In this document: positions 1-10,122 of the stretch, in pieces
How the letters are laid out: every line of letters starts with the position of its first letter
Numbering within the stretch: the stretch's first letter is position 1
NCBI GenBank assembly: GCA_030248215.1
Contig: JASANG010000471.1
Location: 62,001-126,000, forward strand
Length of the DNA stretch: 64,000 nt
From: Enoplolaimus lenunculus
Lineage: Eukaryota > Nematoda > Enoplea > Enoplida > Thoracostomopsidae
Direction: 5' to 3'
The notes under the pieces: model-generated
Databases searched by the model: none
Seen by the model: only the letters and a program-made list of their open reading frames with translations
Told to the model about the DNA's origin: nothing
Program-made: the position numbers and the translations under genes

Positions 1-703
1 GGGGCAGTTTTCCTGGGGGCCCCCCAGATGATCTGGGTGGGGGGTCCTGGGGGGCAGGCTTAAAATTTTGCAAACCGACTTTTTGGACCGTTTTTTTCAT
101 TCTAGACCGTGTTTTCAACTCAACGCAAGATCACTCATCGCTCAACATGACAAAAATTTCTCGCAAACGCTAATAATAATTTTAACTAATATTAGGTATA
201 TACTGACCACTTAACCAGAAGCTGAATGAAGCACAATTATATAAAATATATAATCTATAATTGAAAGTGTGATTAATATATATTTTGTATATTAGTCACA
301 GCTTCAATTTGTCATAAGGCTCAGGCGGGTTGAACTTGCTGCTGCAAGGTACTTTCGAATGCTGTATGCCCTGAAACGGTCTTTATATAATTGTGCTTTT
401 TCAGTTCATTATTGAATTGTATTAGTTACTACGGATATTTGTAACGCTATTAAAAATTATGAGCACTCAGCGTAGTATAAAATCATATTTTGCCGAATGT
501 CCGCCTCAAAAGAAGTCCAGGTCTTTACGTTTTAACATTGAAAATTTTTGACCTAGAAAAGTCCTGGGGCCCCCCAACAAAAAAATTTGCTGGGGGGGGC
601 GGCCGAAAATTCGCCGGGGGGCCTTTCCTGGGGGCGGCAAAATTTTCGCCGGGGGGAATATGAAAATTTCGAAAAGTGCTGCCCCCCGCTGTGGAGAAGC
701 CAG
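1..703. repeat. TIR element family 1, copy A (cut by window start)
   Basis: G/C-rich blocks lie at both sides of an AT-rich middle. The right end reads GCTGTGGAGAAGCCAG, the reverse complement of the end seen at 6960 and 47472. The left end lies outside the window or is missing. Internal sequence matches the other two copies over most of its length and runs in the same direction as the 47472 copy. No transposase frame is visible, so this is a non-autonomous DNA transposon. It ends only about 30 bases before the first recognised YARS coding exon. Confidence 0.85.
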
Positions 704-736
704 TGATATACTCGTTTATAATGCTTGTAGCTTTTA

Positions 737-3700
737 ATGGAGAATGAATACCTAAATAATTATTGTACTAATTTCGAAGCATTGGATAGAGAGTTGGCCA
801 ACAGAAGTTATATTGTTGGATTCGAAGCTTCACAATCAGATTTTGAGTTGTTCAGTACAATTACTCAGCGGCATAACACAGTTTGTTCGTTAACATATCC
901 CCACGTTCATCGTTGGCTTGAACATATAAAGACGTTCAGTGCCGACAACCCACACAGAATGCCGTCTGTAGCATCGCCCCTATCAGCTGAAGAAAAGTTC
1001 GAGTTGATTTCGCGAAATATTGAGGTAAAACCTTATGAATTTTGTTTTTCTTGAAGTTGTTTACGTCGTTTAATGAACTCACAACGAACTAGCTTAGTAT
1101 AGCGCAGTTGGATGAAGGAATCAGATAATCGGCTCCGACAAATTACTGAATATGCAGTAAACTGTTATTAATGAGCAAAATTAATGTCACAATAAAATTT
1201 GTTTGCGGCTACATAAGTTAGTATATGTAAACCCATTATTTTTAGCTATATATAGTAGGTATATGCTGGAGCTGTCTATGGCTCACAGTTGTGGCCAGGT
1301 TAGAAACAAAAGTTCGAATTCGGCAAAACTTGGCCGTTTGAAATCGGATTCAGATGTGGAATAGCATGTACCTTTTTAAACAATTAAAATTTTACGTCAC
1401 ATCATATATATCAATATTTTTTCAGGTGGCAAATCTGAGAACTGAAGTAATGCATGAAATAAGTGCTGATGGCGAAAAAATAGATTTGCTGGAATAATAA
1501 ATGTTACTCTAGTTTTGGAGATCGAAAAGCAAAGTTTTAATACGTACCTTGTTGTTACTAATTATTTACGCATCCATGTCCGGTATACTTTGGTACCTGA
1601 CTGCAGTCGCAATTTGATGCCATAAGAGACTAACATGTCTTGCTAAACATTTCTTTCCCCGACGACATATGAGATGCAAAGTGTGTGTGTCGATACGTGC
1701 TTTGAAAAGGCCATCGCGTTTTATTGTGTTTAATATATTTACAAGGAAATTATTCACGAAGACAAAATAAAGCAAATTCTTCAATCACGTGATTTAAAAG
1801 TTTATTGGGGTACTGCAACAACAGGCAAACCGCACATTGCATATTTTGTTCCGATATCAAAGATTGCTGATTTCCTGAAAGCAGGATGCGAGGTATTGCT
1901 AATAGTTGTCTACTGCGAGTACGTATGGTATATTGCGAGTAGGATTATGGTATATAGTTTGCTATTCTTGCGTATTTCTTGAAAATAAAACTCATATTTT
2001 GGTGCAAACTCAGTAAAATCAATGAGAAATTGTTCTCATAAAATTATAATCTTTTATGGTGTCTAGGGTTTATGTAAATCTTCGCATAATGGTGTAATGT
2101 AGTATTCTATCTGTTCTTTAAGTATCGTGTGTATTAAGATTAGAATTGGTATCGGCATATTTTCAAAATAGAAATCGGCATAAGTTTTGGTATAGGCACA
2201 TCCCTATTGGTGATACCAGTTTTTGGTTCTATACTGCTGCTTCAGGTAACAATTTTACTAGCTGATTTGCACGCGTATCTGGATAACATGAAATCAACGT
2301 GGGAGTTACTTGAAAAACGCACAACTTACTACGAAACTATAGTTAAGTTGATGCTGCAAGCTCTTGATGTGCCTATTGATCGATTGCGGTTTGTACGAGG
2401 CACGGAGTACCAGCTTGGTCTGTAAGTTTTAGTGAAGAGTTGGTCTGTCTGGTATCAAGAAGGCAATCGTATAAAATTACAAAATCATTGTTGGTTGAAC
2501 TTTAAATAGGTTAGAAATATTAAACGGGGAAGAATAGAGGTAGTTCTTGGACTCGTGCTTAATCACTCAGAAATGACAATCATTGCACATTGTAATTATA
2601 CCATAAATACTCGCTATGCTGTGTATGCCCGAATGCCATATATATAATTTAGTATATTATTTACGTATATGACGTAATTTTTTCTTTACAATTACCTTAT
2701 TCAAATGTTTGTTGTTGCTTTCTTACGACACCTTGTTTATTGTTTGTTGGTGTTATTTTTTAAATACATAGTGCCTGCTGAATTATCGTTTGCTTAGTTT
2801 TCATTCTGTTGTAGGGACTTTACGAAGGACGTTTATCGGCTAGCGAGCCTGGTCACAGAACACGATGCACGTAAAGCGGGCGCAGAAGTTGTGAAACAAG
2901 TTGAAAGTCCATTGCTTAGCGGATTATTGTATCCAGGGTTACAGGTACGAACGAAGCAATGGTTGTGAGGTCACAATTTCAGCATAACGGAGCATTGAGA
3001 CTGACAACTACTGTACAGCTGTATTGTGCTTCTAAATTTTTTCGATTTTTTGGTTTATAAAATATATGTTAAGACATGCGTAGAGCCGAAATTTTTGAAA
3101 GTTTATGTGATTTTAATTGCAGTTAAATATTTTCTAGGAATAATCTGTGCACTGTCAGTCGATGTGTAGAAAATGATATAATACTATATGACCGTATATA
3201 TACCATTGCTCAAGGTGTCAGCTATGATATTTTCAGGCTTTAGACGAACAGTATCTAGGTGTTGATGCTCAGTTTGGAGGCATTGATCAAAGAAAAATTT
3301 TTGTGTTTGCTGAGAAAGTGAGTTGCAAAATGTGTTTCAGTGCTATGTAAGCAATAATTGGGGATCTGCTGTCTCGGTTAAAAACCGAGACATCTCTGCG
3401 GAGACCGAGATTTCTCGGTCTCTTTTTCAGACTATAACATCGCACCCCTGTGTGGTTCCAGTTCAATAAATTGATTTATCTGGTCATAATTGACAGTTAA
3501 TTTGCAATTTTATACTAAAAACGGCCAATCTTACTTTAAGGGGCGTAACAGTAGATTAAGCTTATTCCTAAGCCTAAGCCTAAGCGTCACAAAAACGTGT
3601 TCCTAAGCATAACCCTAAGCCTAAGCCTAAGCAAAATATAATCTAGAATGTAAACCTACTCTTTTATGGACCCACCGGAAACCGGGACGTCCCTTAAAGT

Positions 3701-6700
3701 AACATGGGCCCTAAAAACCTTTGCAAAATTTGGATGTTTAACAAAAACAAAACAAAACTGACAATTGGTGGTTTATTGTAGATGTTGAGCAGAAACACAG
3801 TAACCTGTTTTACTTTTGGTTTCGATTTGAAACTTACCCAAACTCAGAAAAACGAGACCGAGATCGAGACCGCAATCCCTAGTAAGTGTGCATAGACACA
3901 ACAAAGATTGGAAAATGACAGTCGTCGGATTTTGCTTAGTTGTTATATATAGCTCCTGTGCAATTTGTTAAAACTTTAATGAGAATTTTGGATTAATATT
4001 TGTGTATTTTGTATTAGCAAAAAACTATTTTTGCTCTTGCAGTATTTGCCAGCATTAGGCTACGAAAAACGTGCACACATAATGAATCCGATGGTTCCTG
4101 GTCTGACCGGTGCAAAAATGAGCGCATCTGAAGTAGATTCAAAAATCGACTTATTAGATTCACCGGCAGCTGTGAAGAAAAAGTTGAAAAAAGCATTTTG
4201 TGAACCAGGAAATGTTGTCGATAACGGGGTCCTTTCATTTACTCAGTATATCATATTCCCACAATTACACGGCGCACCGTTTACGATCCCGAGAGATGCG
4301 AAAAATGGTGGTCCGATTGAGTATGGCAGTTTTGACGCGGTGAAAACTGCGTTTGCTCAAGAACAGCTACACCCGGGCGACTTGAAGCTAGGAGTTGAAG
4401 CGTTTATTAATCATTTGTTAGAGCCAATACGGAGCCATTTTGATTCAAAAGAAATGAAAGCTTTAGTTGCAGCGGCGTATCCTACAGGTTTGTGATATTT
4501 TGAAACATTGTGTTGAAAACCAACGTATATACGCTATTGATAGTAGATTCAGTGTGAATATTCGTATTAATTGAAACTTAATTTTAACTTGGTACAATGC
4601 TTACTTTTAGCGGTTAGGAATAGAAAGAACGCGAGAACTTAGTTTGGAACAGAGATTGTATTTGTGATTAGATATTTTAGCTGGCAAATCGTTAAATAAA
4701 ACTACTCCGTCTTCCAAAGTAAATAACGATATTTGGTGCGATAGGCGTTGTTGTGAATTTTCTCGCCTTGATATCAGGGTTGGTCGTATTGTGGATGTTA
4801 AAGTGGTGAGTTTTTTGTCGTATTTTGCTCCTTGATTTTGTTTATGTTACTGGTTTTGTGCCACATGATAGTATTTTAGATAGTATTTTAAAAAACACTA
4901 TGATGGTTTTGAATGATACTGGATAGTTAAGATTTAGAAGAGGAAGGTTATTCCAAACATTATTAAGATTGTTTAGACTGAAGCTTTTGGGGTTACTACG
5001 CTTACTACAAAATCAGTTGCGAAACAAATGAAGGTTGCAAAGTTAGAGTAAAAAAATTGATCACTTAAATATTTAAGTTTTAACTTAACGTTATTATGGA
5101 TAGAAAACATTAATTTCAGCATCCAGATGCAGATAGTTTGTATATTGAACAAATTGACTGCGGCGACAACGCAGAACCGCGAACGGTGGTCTCTGGGCTT
5201 GTGCAGTACGTCCCATTAGAATCACTTCAGAATCGCTTAGTCGTTGTTTTGTGTAATTTGAAACCGGTTAAATTGAAAGGGGTCGAATCGAGAGCTATGG
5301 TGTTGTGTGCGTCCAGGTAAGAAACAAAATAATAGTTTGAGTATCTTTAATTAATATTCATTCGATCCCGTCAGATCTGGGAGCTGGGAGCTCTAATCGG
5401 GTTTCGTTTACGAACCATGAGAAAACTTGTCTGGAAGGGAGAGGATTTTCACCAATAAAATCGCGGCTTGTATGTGAAAATCACAATTAACCACGTCGGA
5501 ACGCTCATACATAGGACTCATGTAATCAAAAACAACAAAATTGTACTGTTGTAGAAATTCTACATTTTTAGCCAGTTTTTTGATTGAAATGAGAAAAAGA
5601 TTGCAGCTCAGTTAACGTTTGTAGAGAATATGTTATTTGCTTGATAAATTCAGTTTTATACGGGAAGTGAAATAGATATTGCGGTCAGTGTTACCTAAAA
5701 TTAATATCATCAAGGGTTCTTAAAATATCGCTTTTGCAAAAGTTCTTGGGTTTTGAAACATTATGTTTGTATCAGAGCGTTAGCCAGGGAAGTTTCAAGC
5801 GTCAAAACTAGTTTTGGTATTTTTGTACTCGGGTTTTAGACAAGGTTTTAGTTCCCAACACAATAAACCTTCTTAACGTTTTTATAGCTCGTCACCCTTT
5901 CTTGCTGAAATCCTGGCTACGCCCATGGTTTTTACCATATTATGAGATTGTAGCTCAGTAAAAAATGATAGAGACACTCACCAGTGCTAAAAGCCACTCG
6001 CATTAGGCGGTTGGTTTTCAATAAAGTCGTGGAAAGTTTGAAAAGGAAAATTTTCATGCATGGGAGAGAGTGGCGCAGTCAGAAAGACTTTAGGGCGGTC
6101 ATGACTATTTTGTATCTATACGTAACTAACTAGACTATAAAACAAGTTTGGTATACTTGAAACTTTTTTGTAATGGGGACGCTTATGCTTATTTATATTA
6201 AATATTAGAAAATTTTCGAGGCGTATGCCCCCTCATTCTCCTTACTTACGTACGTCCCTGGATGGAGATCAATCTTTAAATAATTTTAGCGAGAACCCGC
6301 GCGCTGTTGAACCGCTAAATGTTCCTGATGATTGCTCTCCTGGAGACCGCATAACTTTAGTTGACGTTACACTGGATGCGCCCGATGCACAGCTAAATCC
6401 AAAGAAGAAATTGTGGGAAAAGATACAGGTTAGCAGTAGTGTTTGAACTCTTGACATTGGTAAGGCCAATCAGCCAACAATACTTTGAGTGGCGTAATAG
6501 TAGTATTACCATATTCCTAATGCTAAGCCTTAGCGTAAGAAATAGACAAGAATTAAGACTAGGTCTAGGACTAAGCAAACAAGTTTTTCTAAAGCTTAAG
6601 CTTAGTCTGCTGAAGTCAGTAATGGAAAAACAGTGCACGAATTTGTAATTTCGTTAACATCTCAAGCAAAAACATAATGATATAATTTTTGGGAATGTTG

Positions 6701-8117
6701 CACTGTTAGCGAGATTTTGCCTCTGTTGAGTATCTTTTGCCTTAAAAATTGAACTTTTTTGGACGTAAAATTCATTTTCATAATGTGTTTGTATGCTATA
6801 TACGAGCATTGTCGGGAAAAATTCGTAGAGTCTTCTGCGCAAGCTCCCCTCCACTTCCTCGGGACCCCGCGAATGCCCACCACTGATTTTGTAGTTATTC
6901 ACAAGTATTGGGTGTGTATGGCTGAGTGGCGTTTTAAGAGTTTGATTTGAGTTTATGTACTGGCTTCTCCACAGCGGGGGGCCCAGCACTTTTCGAAATT
7001 TTCATTTCCCCCGGCGAAAATTTTGCCGCCCCCCGGAAAGACCCCTTGGCGCATTTTCGGCCGCCCCCCCCCCCCGCAAATTTTTTTGCTGGGGCCCCCA
7101 GGACTTTTTAAGCCAAAAATTTTCAATGTTAAAACATAAAGACCTGGACTTTTTTAGGCGGACATTCGGCAAAATGTGATTTTATATTACGCTGAGTACT
7201 CATAATTTTTAATAGCGTTACAAATACCGGTAGTAACTACTACAATTCAATAATGAATTGAAAAAAGCACAATTATATAAAGACCGTTTCAGGGCATACA
7301 GCATTCGAAAGTACCTTGCAGCAACAAGTTCAACCCGCCTGAGCCTTATGATAAACTGAAGCTGTGACTAATATATAAAATATATGTTAATCACAGTTTC
7401 AATTATAAATTATCTATATTTTATATAATTGTGCTCCTTTCAACTTCTGGTAAAGTTGTCAGTAATATTAGTTCAAATTATTGTTATTAGCGTTTGCGGG
7501 GAATTTTTGTCATGTTGAGCGATGAGTAATCTTCAGTTGAGTTGGAAACACGATCTAGAATAAAAAAATGGTCCAAAAAGTCGCTTGCAAACTGCCCCCA
7601 GCAAAATTAGCTGCCCCCCAGGAAACTCCTGGGTGGCCCCCCTAGGAAACGCCCCCCGGTGGAAATTTTCAAGCTGTGGAGAAGCCAGATGTATGTATAG
7701 CTAATCCTTCAAAGGTTATTGTATTAGAGTTCAACTCAATCATAACTCTACTTCGGGGTGCTGCAGTTGAAAATCGACCTCCGGTTGCGGTAGAATACTT
7801 CGCTCAAGATCATTTTGGTAATTGAGCAAATTTTAAAGGTATCGTTGAATTAATAGATTTCGGCATTATTTTAATAAAAAGATTTTGCTATATGTCTGGA
7901 TTTGTCGAATTTCTGTCGACCTCCTGTCCCTGGCATATCTCAATTCATGTTTCACTGCGATAGTTATGGCCAAAAATGTTTATCTGTCAAATTATTTTTG
8001 TTTTAGGCGGATTTAAAAACGAACTCAGATTGTGTAGCTGTGTGGGCGGAGCATACTTTGGTCACTCAGCATGGCCCTGTTATGTGCGATTCGTTAAAAA
8101 ATGTGCCTATCAAATAA
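737..8117 (+). CDS. YARS1: Tyrosyl-tRNA synthetase with N-terminal GST_C/eEF1B-like domain
   Basis: Cytosolic class I enzyme that charges tRNA-Tyr with tyrosine using ATP. Exons: 737-1024, 1746-1892, 2246-2421, 2815-2944, 3237-3317, 4043-4487, 4681-4805, 5120-5316, 6290-6428, 8007-8117. All have GT-AG borders, the phases agree, and the total is 612 residues. Domains: residues 1-75 resemble the GST_C-like N-terminus of eEF1B ([11 protein letters not shown], then [10 protein letters not shown]). The usual TyrRS start ([14 protein letters not shown]) follows in the same exon. The HIGH-like signature is KPHIAYF (about 124-130) and the KMSKS-like loop is KMSAS (about 299-303). The C-terminal EMAPII-type domain begins at [14 protein letters not shown] (about 450). 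The human enzyme has 528 residues, so the N-terminal extension is the main difference. The ATG at 737 is my choice. An acceptor-like TAG at 728-730 leaves open that more exons lie upstream. The vertebrate ELR cytokine motif position reads EKR. Confidence 0.93.
1290..1480. repeat. Degenerate dispersed repeat in YARS intron 1
   Basis: The stretch with TTCGAATTCGGCAAAACTTGG and, later, ATCAATATTTTTTCAGGT aligns by eye to 61095-61300, which has the same two blocks in the same order. It belongs to a family rich in 'CCGAATCCGAAC' words, also seen near 15764-16101, 26470-26545, 27010-27070, 58029-58324 and 61490-61560. It is not coding. Confidence 0.45.
3357..3881. repeat. Inverted-repeat element with GAGACCGAGA-rich ends, in YARS intron
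   Basis: The left side reads GGGATCTGCTGTCTCGGT and the right side GAGACCGCAATCCCT, which are imperfect inverted ends. The subterminal DNA is full of GAGACCGAGA words. A related piece lies at about 60985-61055 inside DNM1L. The element contains a second transposon (3523-3710). No coding capacity is visible. Borders are approximate. Confidence 0.55.
3523..3710. repeat. hAT-type MITE, family A, with CCTAAG core
   Basis: The terminal inverted repeats are GGCC-N-TTACTTTAAGG and CCTTAAAGTAACATGGGCC. The flanking bases CTAAAAAC are repeated exactly on both sides (3515-3522 and 3711-3718). This is an 8-bp target duplication as made by hAT transposases. The core holds several CCTAAG hexamers. The element is nested inside the older element at 3357-3881. 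Confidence 0.9.
6477..6640. repeat. Degenerate copy of the CCTAAG-core MITE
   Basis: The fragment reads GGCGTAATAGTAGTATTACC and then CCTAATGCTAAGCCTTAGCG, with AAGCTTAAGCTTAG near the far side. It matches the internal order of family A/B elements but its ends are too decayed to define. It lies in the last YARS intron. Confidence 0.5.
6960..7688. repeat. TIR element family 1, copy B, with 5-bp target duplication
   Basis: Starts CTGGCTTCTCCACAGC and ends with its exact reverse complement. It is flanked on both sides by ATGTA (6955-6959 and 7689-7693). It is inverted relative to the copies at 1 and 47472. It is about 730 bp, with G/C-rich subterminal blocks and no visible transposase. It sits within the last YARS intron. 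A 5-bp duplication is unusual and does not fit hAT (8 bp), piggyBac (TTAA) or mariner (TA). Confidence 0.92.
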
Positions 8118-9521
8118 AATAATCTTCATTTGCTTCTTGTATATTTACTTCCTTCACATTTACACCAAGGTCTAAACTTGGAATAAGGAAAAGCGTTACC
8201 TATACCTAAGCCTAAGCCTTAACTATAAATGTGGGGAAAGTATAGCTTCGTTTGTTATTATCACACTCGGTTACAAACATTTACATAGAAAGTGTGCGTA
8301 TTATAGAATGGTGGGTAAGATTTCTGATTAACTTAGGTTTAGTTTTATTATATATACTGAATCCTAAGGACTTTTATTTTTTGCCCGCCGATATACCCGT
8401 GCAAAATTTTTTTACCAACTACCCGCCTTTACCTGCCCTTTTTTTCCGTGTTCAATAACAATAATTGTGAATTTTACTGTGTATAGATGTTAGCCACTCG
8501 ATTTACGTTACAAAAACTCTTTATTAGTAACTTTGAAAACAAACCATTCGGTAAAAAATGTAACACCGGATAATATTGCACTTACCCTATCACCTGAAAA
8601 ACTAGGTTGTTTGCAAATAGGTGATCATAATTGTAACACAGCGAACTTAATTGCAATTCAATTCGGTCGGCACTCCGGGGAACGCCTTCCTAAGATCGTG
8701 GTTCCGAAAGCAGGTAAAACGATATAATTTTCACAAAAAATATTACAGTGCACTCGACAAATCAAATAAAGTCTACTCCCACGCCCAAAATAGAATACGT
8801 ACACACTCCAGAACTTCTATGAATATCACAAACCCTTTGACGCAAAATTAATACGTACCACTGTCAGCCCAAAATGAAGTAATAGAAGGAAAATATACGA
8901 TTCCCTTACAGGTAGTATTACTAATAGATCGATAAAACCACTGTTGATCGACAATTTCAATCCCTGGACAACTACCACCACAAATTTCTTCCAAGTTACT
9001 GTGAAACTTCAACAAGATTTTTAGTTCAGCCAGTAGCAACAGGTTCCCGAAAATTAATTAATATGTTCGTTTCACACAAACACTAAACCAATATCACGTA
9101 ATTTCTCTCGAATACACGATTCCGTTCTTTTTAAAAATAAAATAGACAAACATGGTACCTTTCCAGGATCAGAATTTTTTGTACACCACTCGAAATCTGC
9201 GCGGCTCACAAGTACAATACTTGGCAATACCTGCTCTCTCGGTATACCAAAAAATTCCAGTTGCAAGCTTTAATAGCTTAACTATACGCCAAAATTTCGC
9301 TTCGATACGCGCACCCAAAATTTCAATACAAAATACACACGCGTTACTCACGTTTCGTCAATTCAAATCACTTATTAATTACTTAAAACACACGCTATTC
9401 GCTAAATCGGCCAGACAAGCGGCTCTTACGACTAGAATTAACACAAGTGAACCTTAACAGCCGCGTAATCAAGTACAGGTAGTTCAAGCAAACCGGCGCT
9501 AGTAAAACCTCGTTAATACAA
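8118..9521. other. Spacer after YARS, no recognised gene
   Basis: AATAAA overlaps the YARS stop codon (8113-8118), so the YARS transcript may end within a few tens of bases. A CCTAAGCCTAAG fragment lies at 8195-8220. A patch rich in CCCGCC and TACCCG words (8385-8450) resembles 14105-14260. Several open frames of 60-100 codons occur between 8533 and 9457, but none resembles a protein family I know and none has a convincing start context. Confidence 0.5.
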
Positions 9522-9650
9522 TAGATGAAAAATGAGGGTTTTACCCCCCTCCCGGAGGGGGTTTTGAGAAACCATGACTGTGCGTGTATATATTGTGTGC
9601 GTGTGCGAGTGTGCCTGTGCTGAGTATATGAGTGTGTGCGCAGAGGAGTA
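9522..9650. repeat. Left terminal inverted repeat of the Polinton-like element
   Basis: Reverse complement of 12787-12907, with few mismatches and one length difference of about ten bases. It starts TAGATGAAAAATGAGGG, contains a CCCCTCC/GGAGGGG palindrome, and ends in alternating GT-rich sequence. Confidence 0.92.
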
Positions 9651-9730
9651 TGGGATTCAAGTAGCAACACCTAAAAAATGGGAGGCATGTAGGTAGTAAA
9701 TGTCTCGAATTTAACAAACCCACGTTCCTT

Positions 9731-9937
9731 ATGTGTTCCTTTGTGAAAGATTGTATTGTGAACGGAAAATATAAACCCTTGTTACACGTAATTTCAGAAT
9801 TTGGTGTACAAACTCCAGTGACTAAAGACTTGAACAATTGCGTGTTTAAGCAGTTGCAGTTTCAAGTAGTTGACATAAACTTTAACCCAGTAGAATATTT
9901 TGACGACGCAAAGATGATAGTTCGAATGTTATTTTGA
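9731..9937 (+). CDS. Unidentified frame of the Polinton-like element
   Basis: A frame of 68 codons just inside the left terminal repeat, ending 42 bases before the small basic gene. The C-terminal part (FQVVDINFNPVEYF, then IVRMLF) has the alternating hydrophobic pattern of a beta-strand protein, so a virion component is possible. I do not recognise the family. The start is uncertain because the frame may begin upstream of this ATG. Confidence 0.35.
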   Translation: MCSFVKDCIVNGKYKPLLHVISEFGVQTPVTKDLNNCVFKQLQFQVVDINFNPVEYFDDAKMIVRMLF

Positions 9938-9978
9938 TAAGTTCTTAAAAAGGATTGAAAGCACAGTTATTAATCGAT

Positions 9979-10122
9979 ATGGCTCTACCGTTATGCTTTA
10001 ATACCCCAAAAGCGTCACATGCGGTTGCATTACCCCAGAAAAAGAAAGTTCTTAAAAAGAATCGATATCCCAAAAAGGCTAAACGTAAAAATGGCAAACG
10101 CGTGCGGCGTAGAAAAACTTAA
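9979..10122 (+). CDS. Small lysine/arginine-rich protein of the Polinton-like element
   Basis: ATG at 9979, stop at 10120-10122, 47 residues, shorter than most ORF cut-offs. After a short neutral leader the rest is strongly basic (KKKVLKKNRYPKKAKRK, ending RRRKT). Small basic DNA-condensing proteins of this kind (adenovirus pX/mu type) are known from adintoviruses. Its tail overlaps the likely capsid start at 10091 in another frame. The frame looks whole. The function as a genome-condensing protein is inferred from composition and position only. Confidence 0.55.
   Translation: MALPLCFNTPKASHAVALPQKKKVLKKNRYPKKAKRKNGKRVRRRKT

Noticed and set aside
3560-3650. Interstitial telomere array (CCTAAG = TTAGGC)
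   Set aside because: Only a few degenerate hexamers occur, always inside MITEs with defined ends and target duplications, so this is not evidence of a former chromosome end.
9152-9457. 101-codon frame before the Polinton-like element, possibly one of its genes
   Set aside because: It lies outside the terminal repeat at 9522 and shows no similarity to capsid, protease, ATPase, integrase or polymerase.
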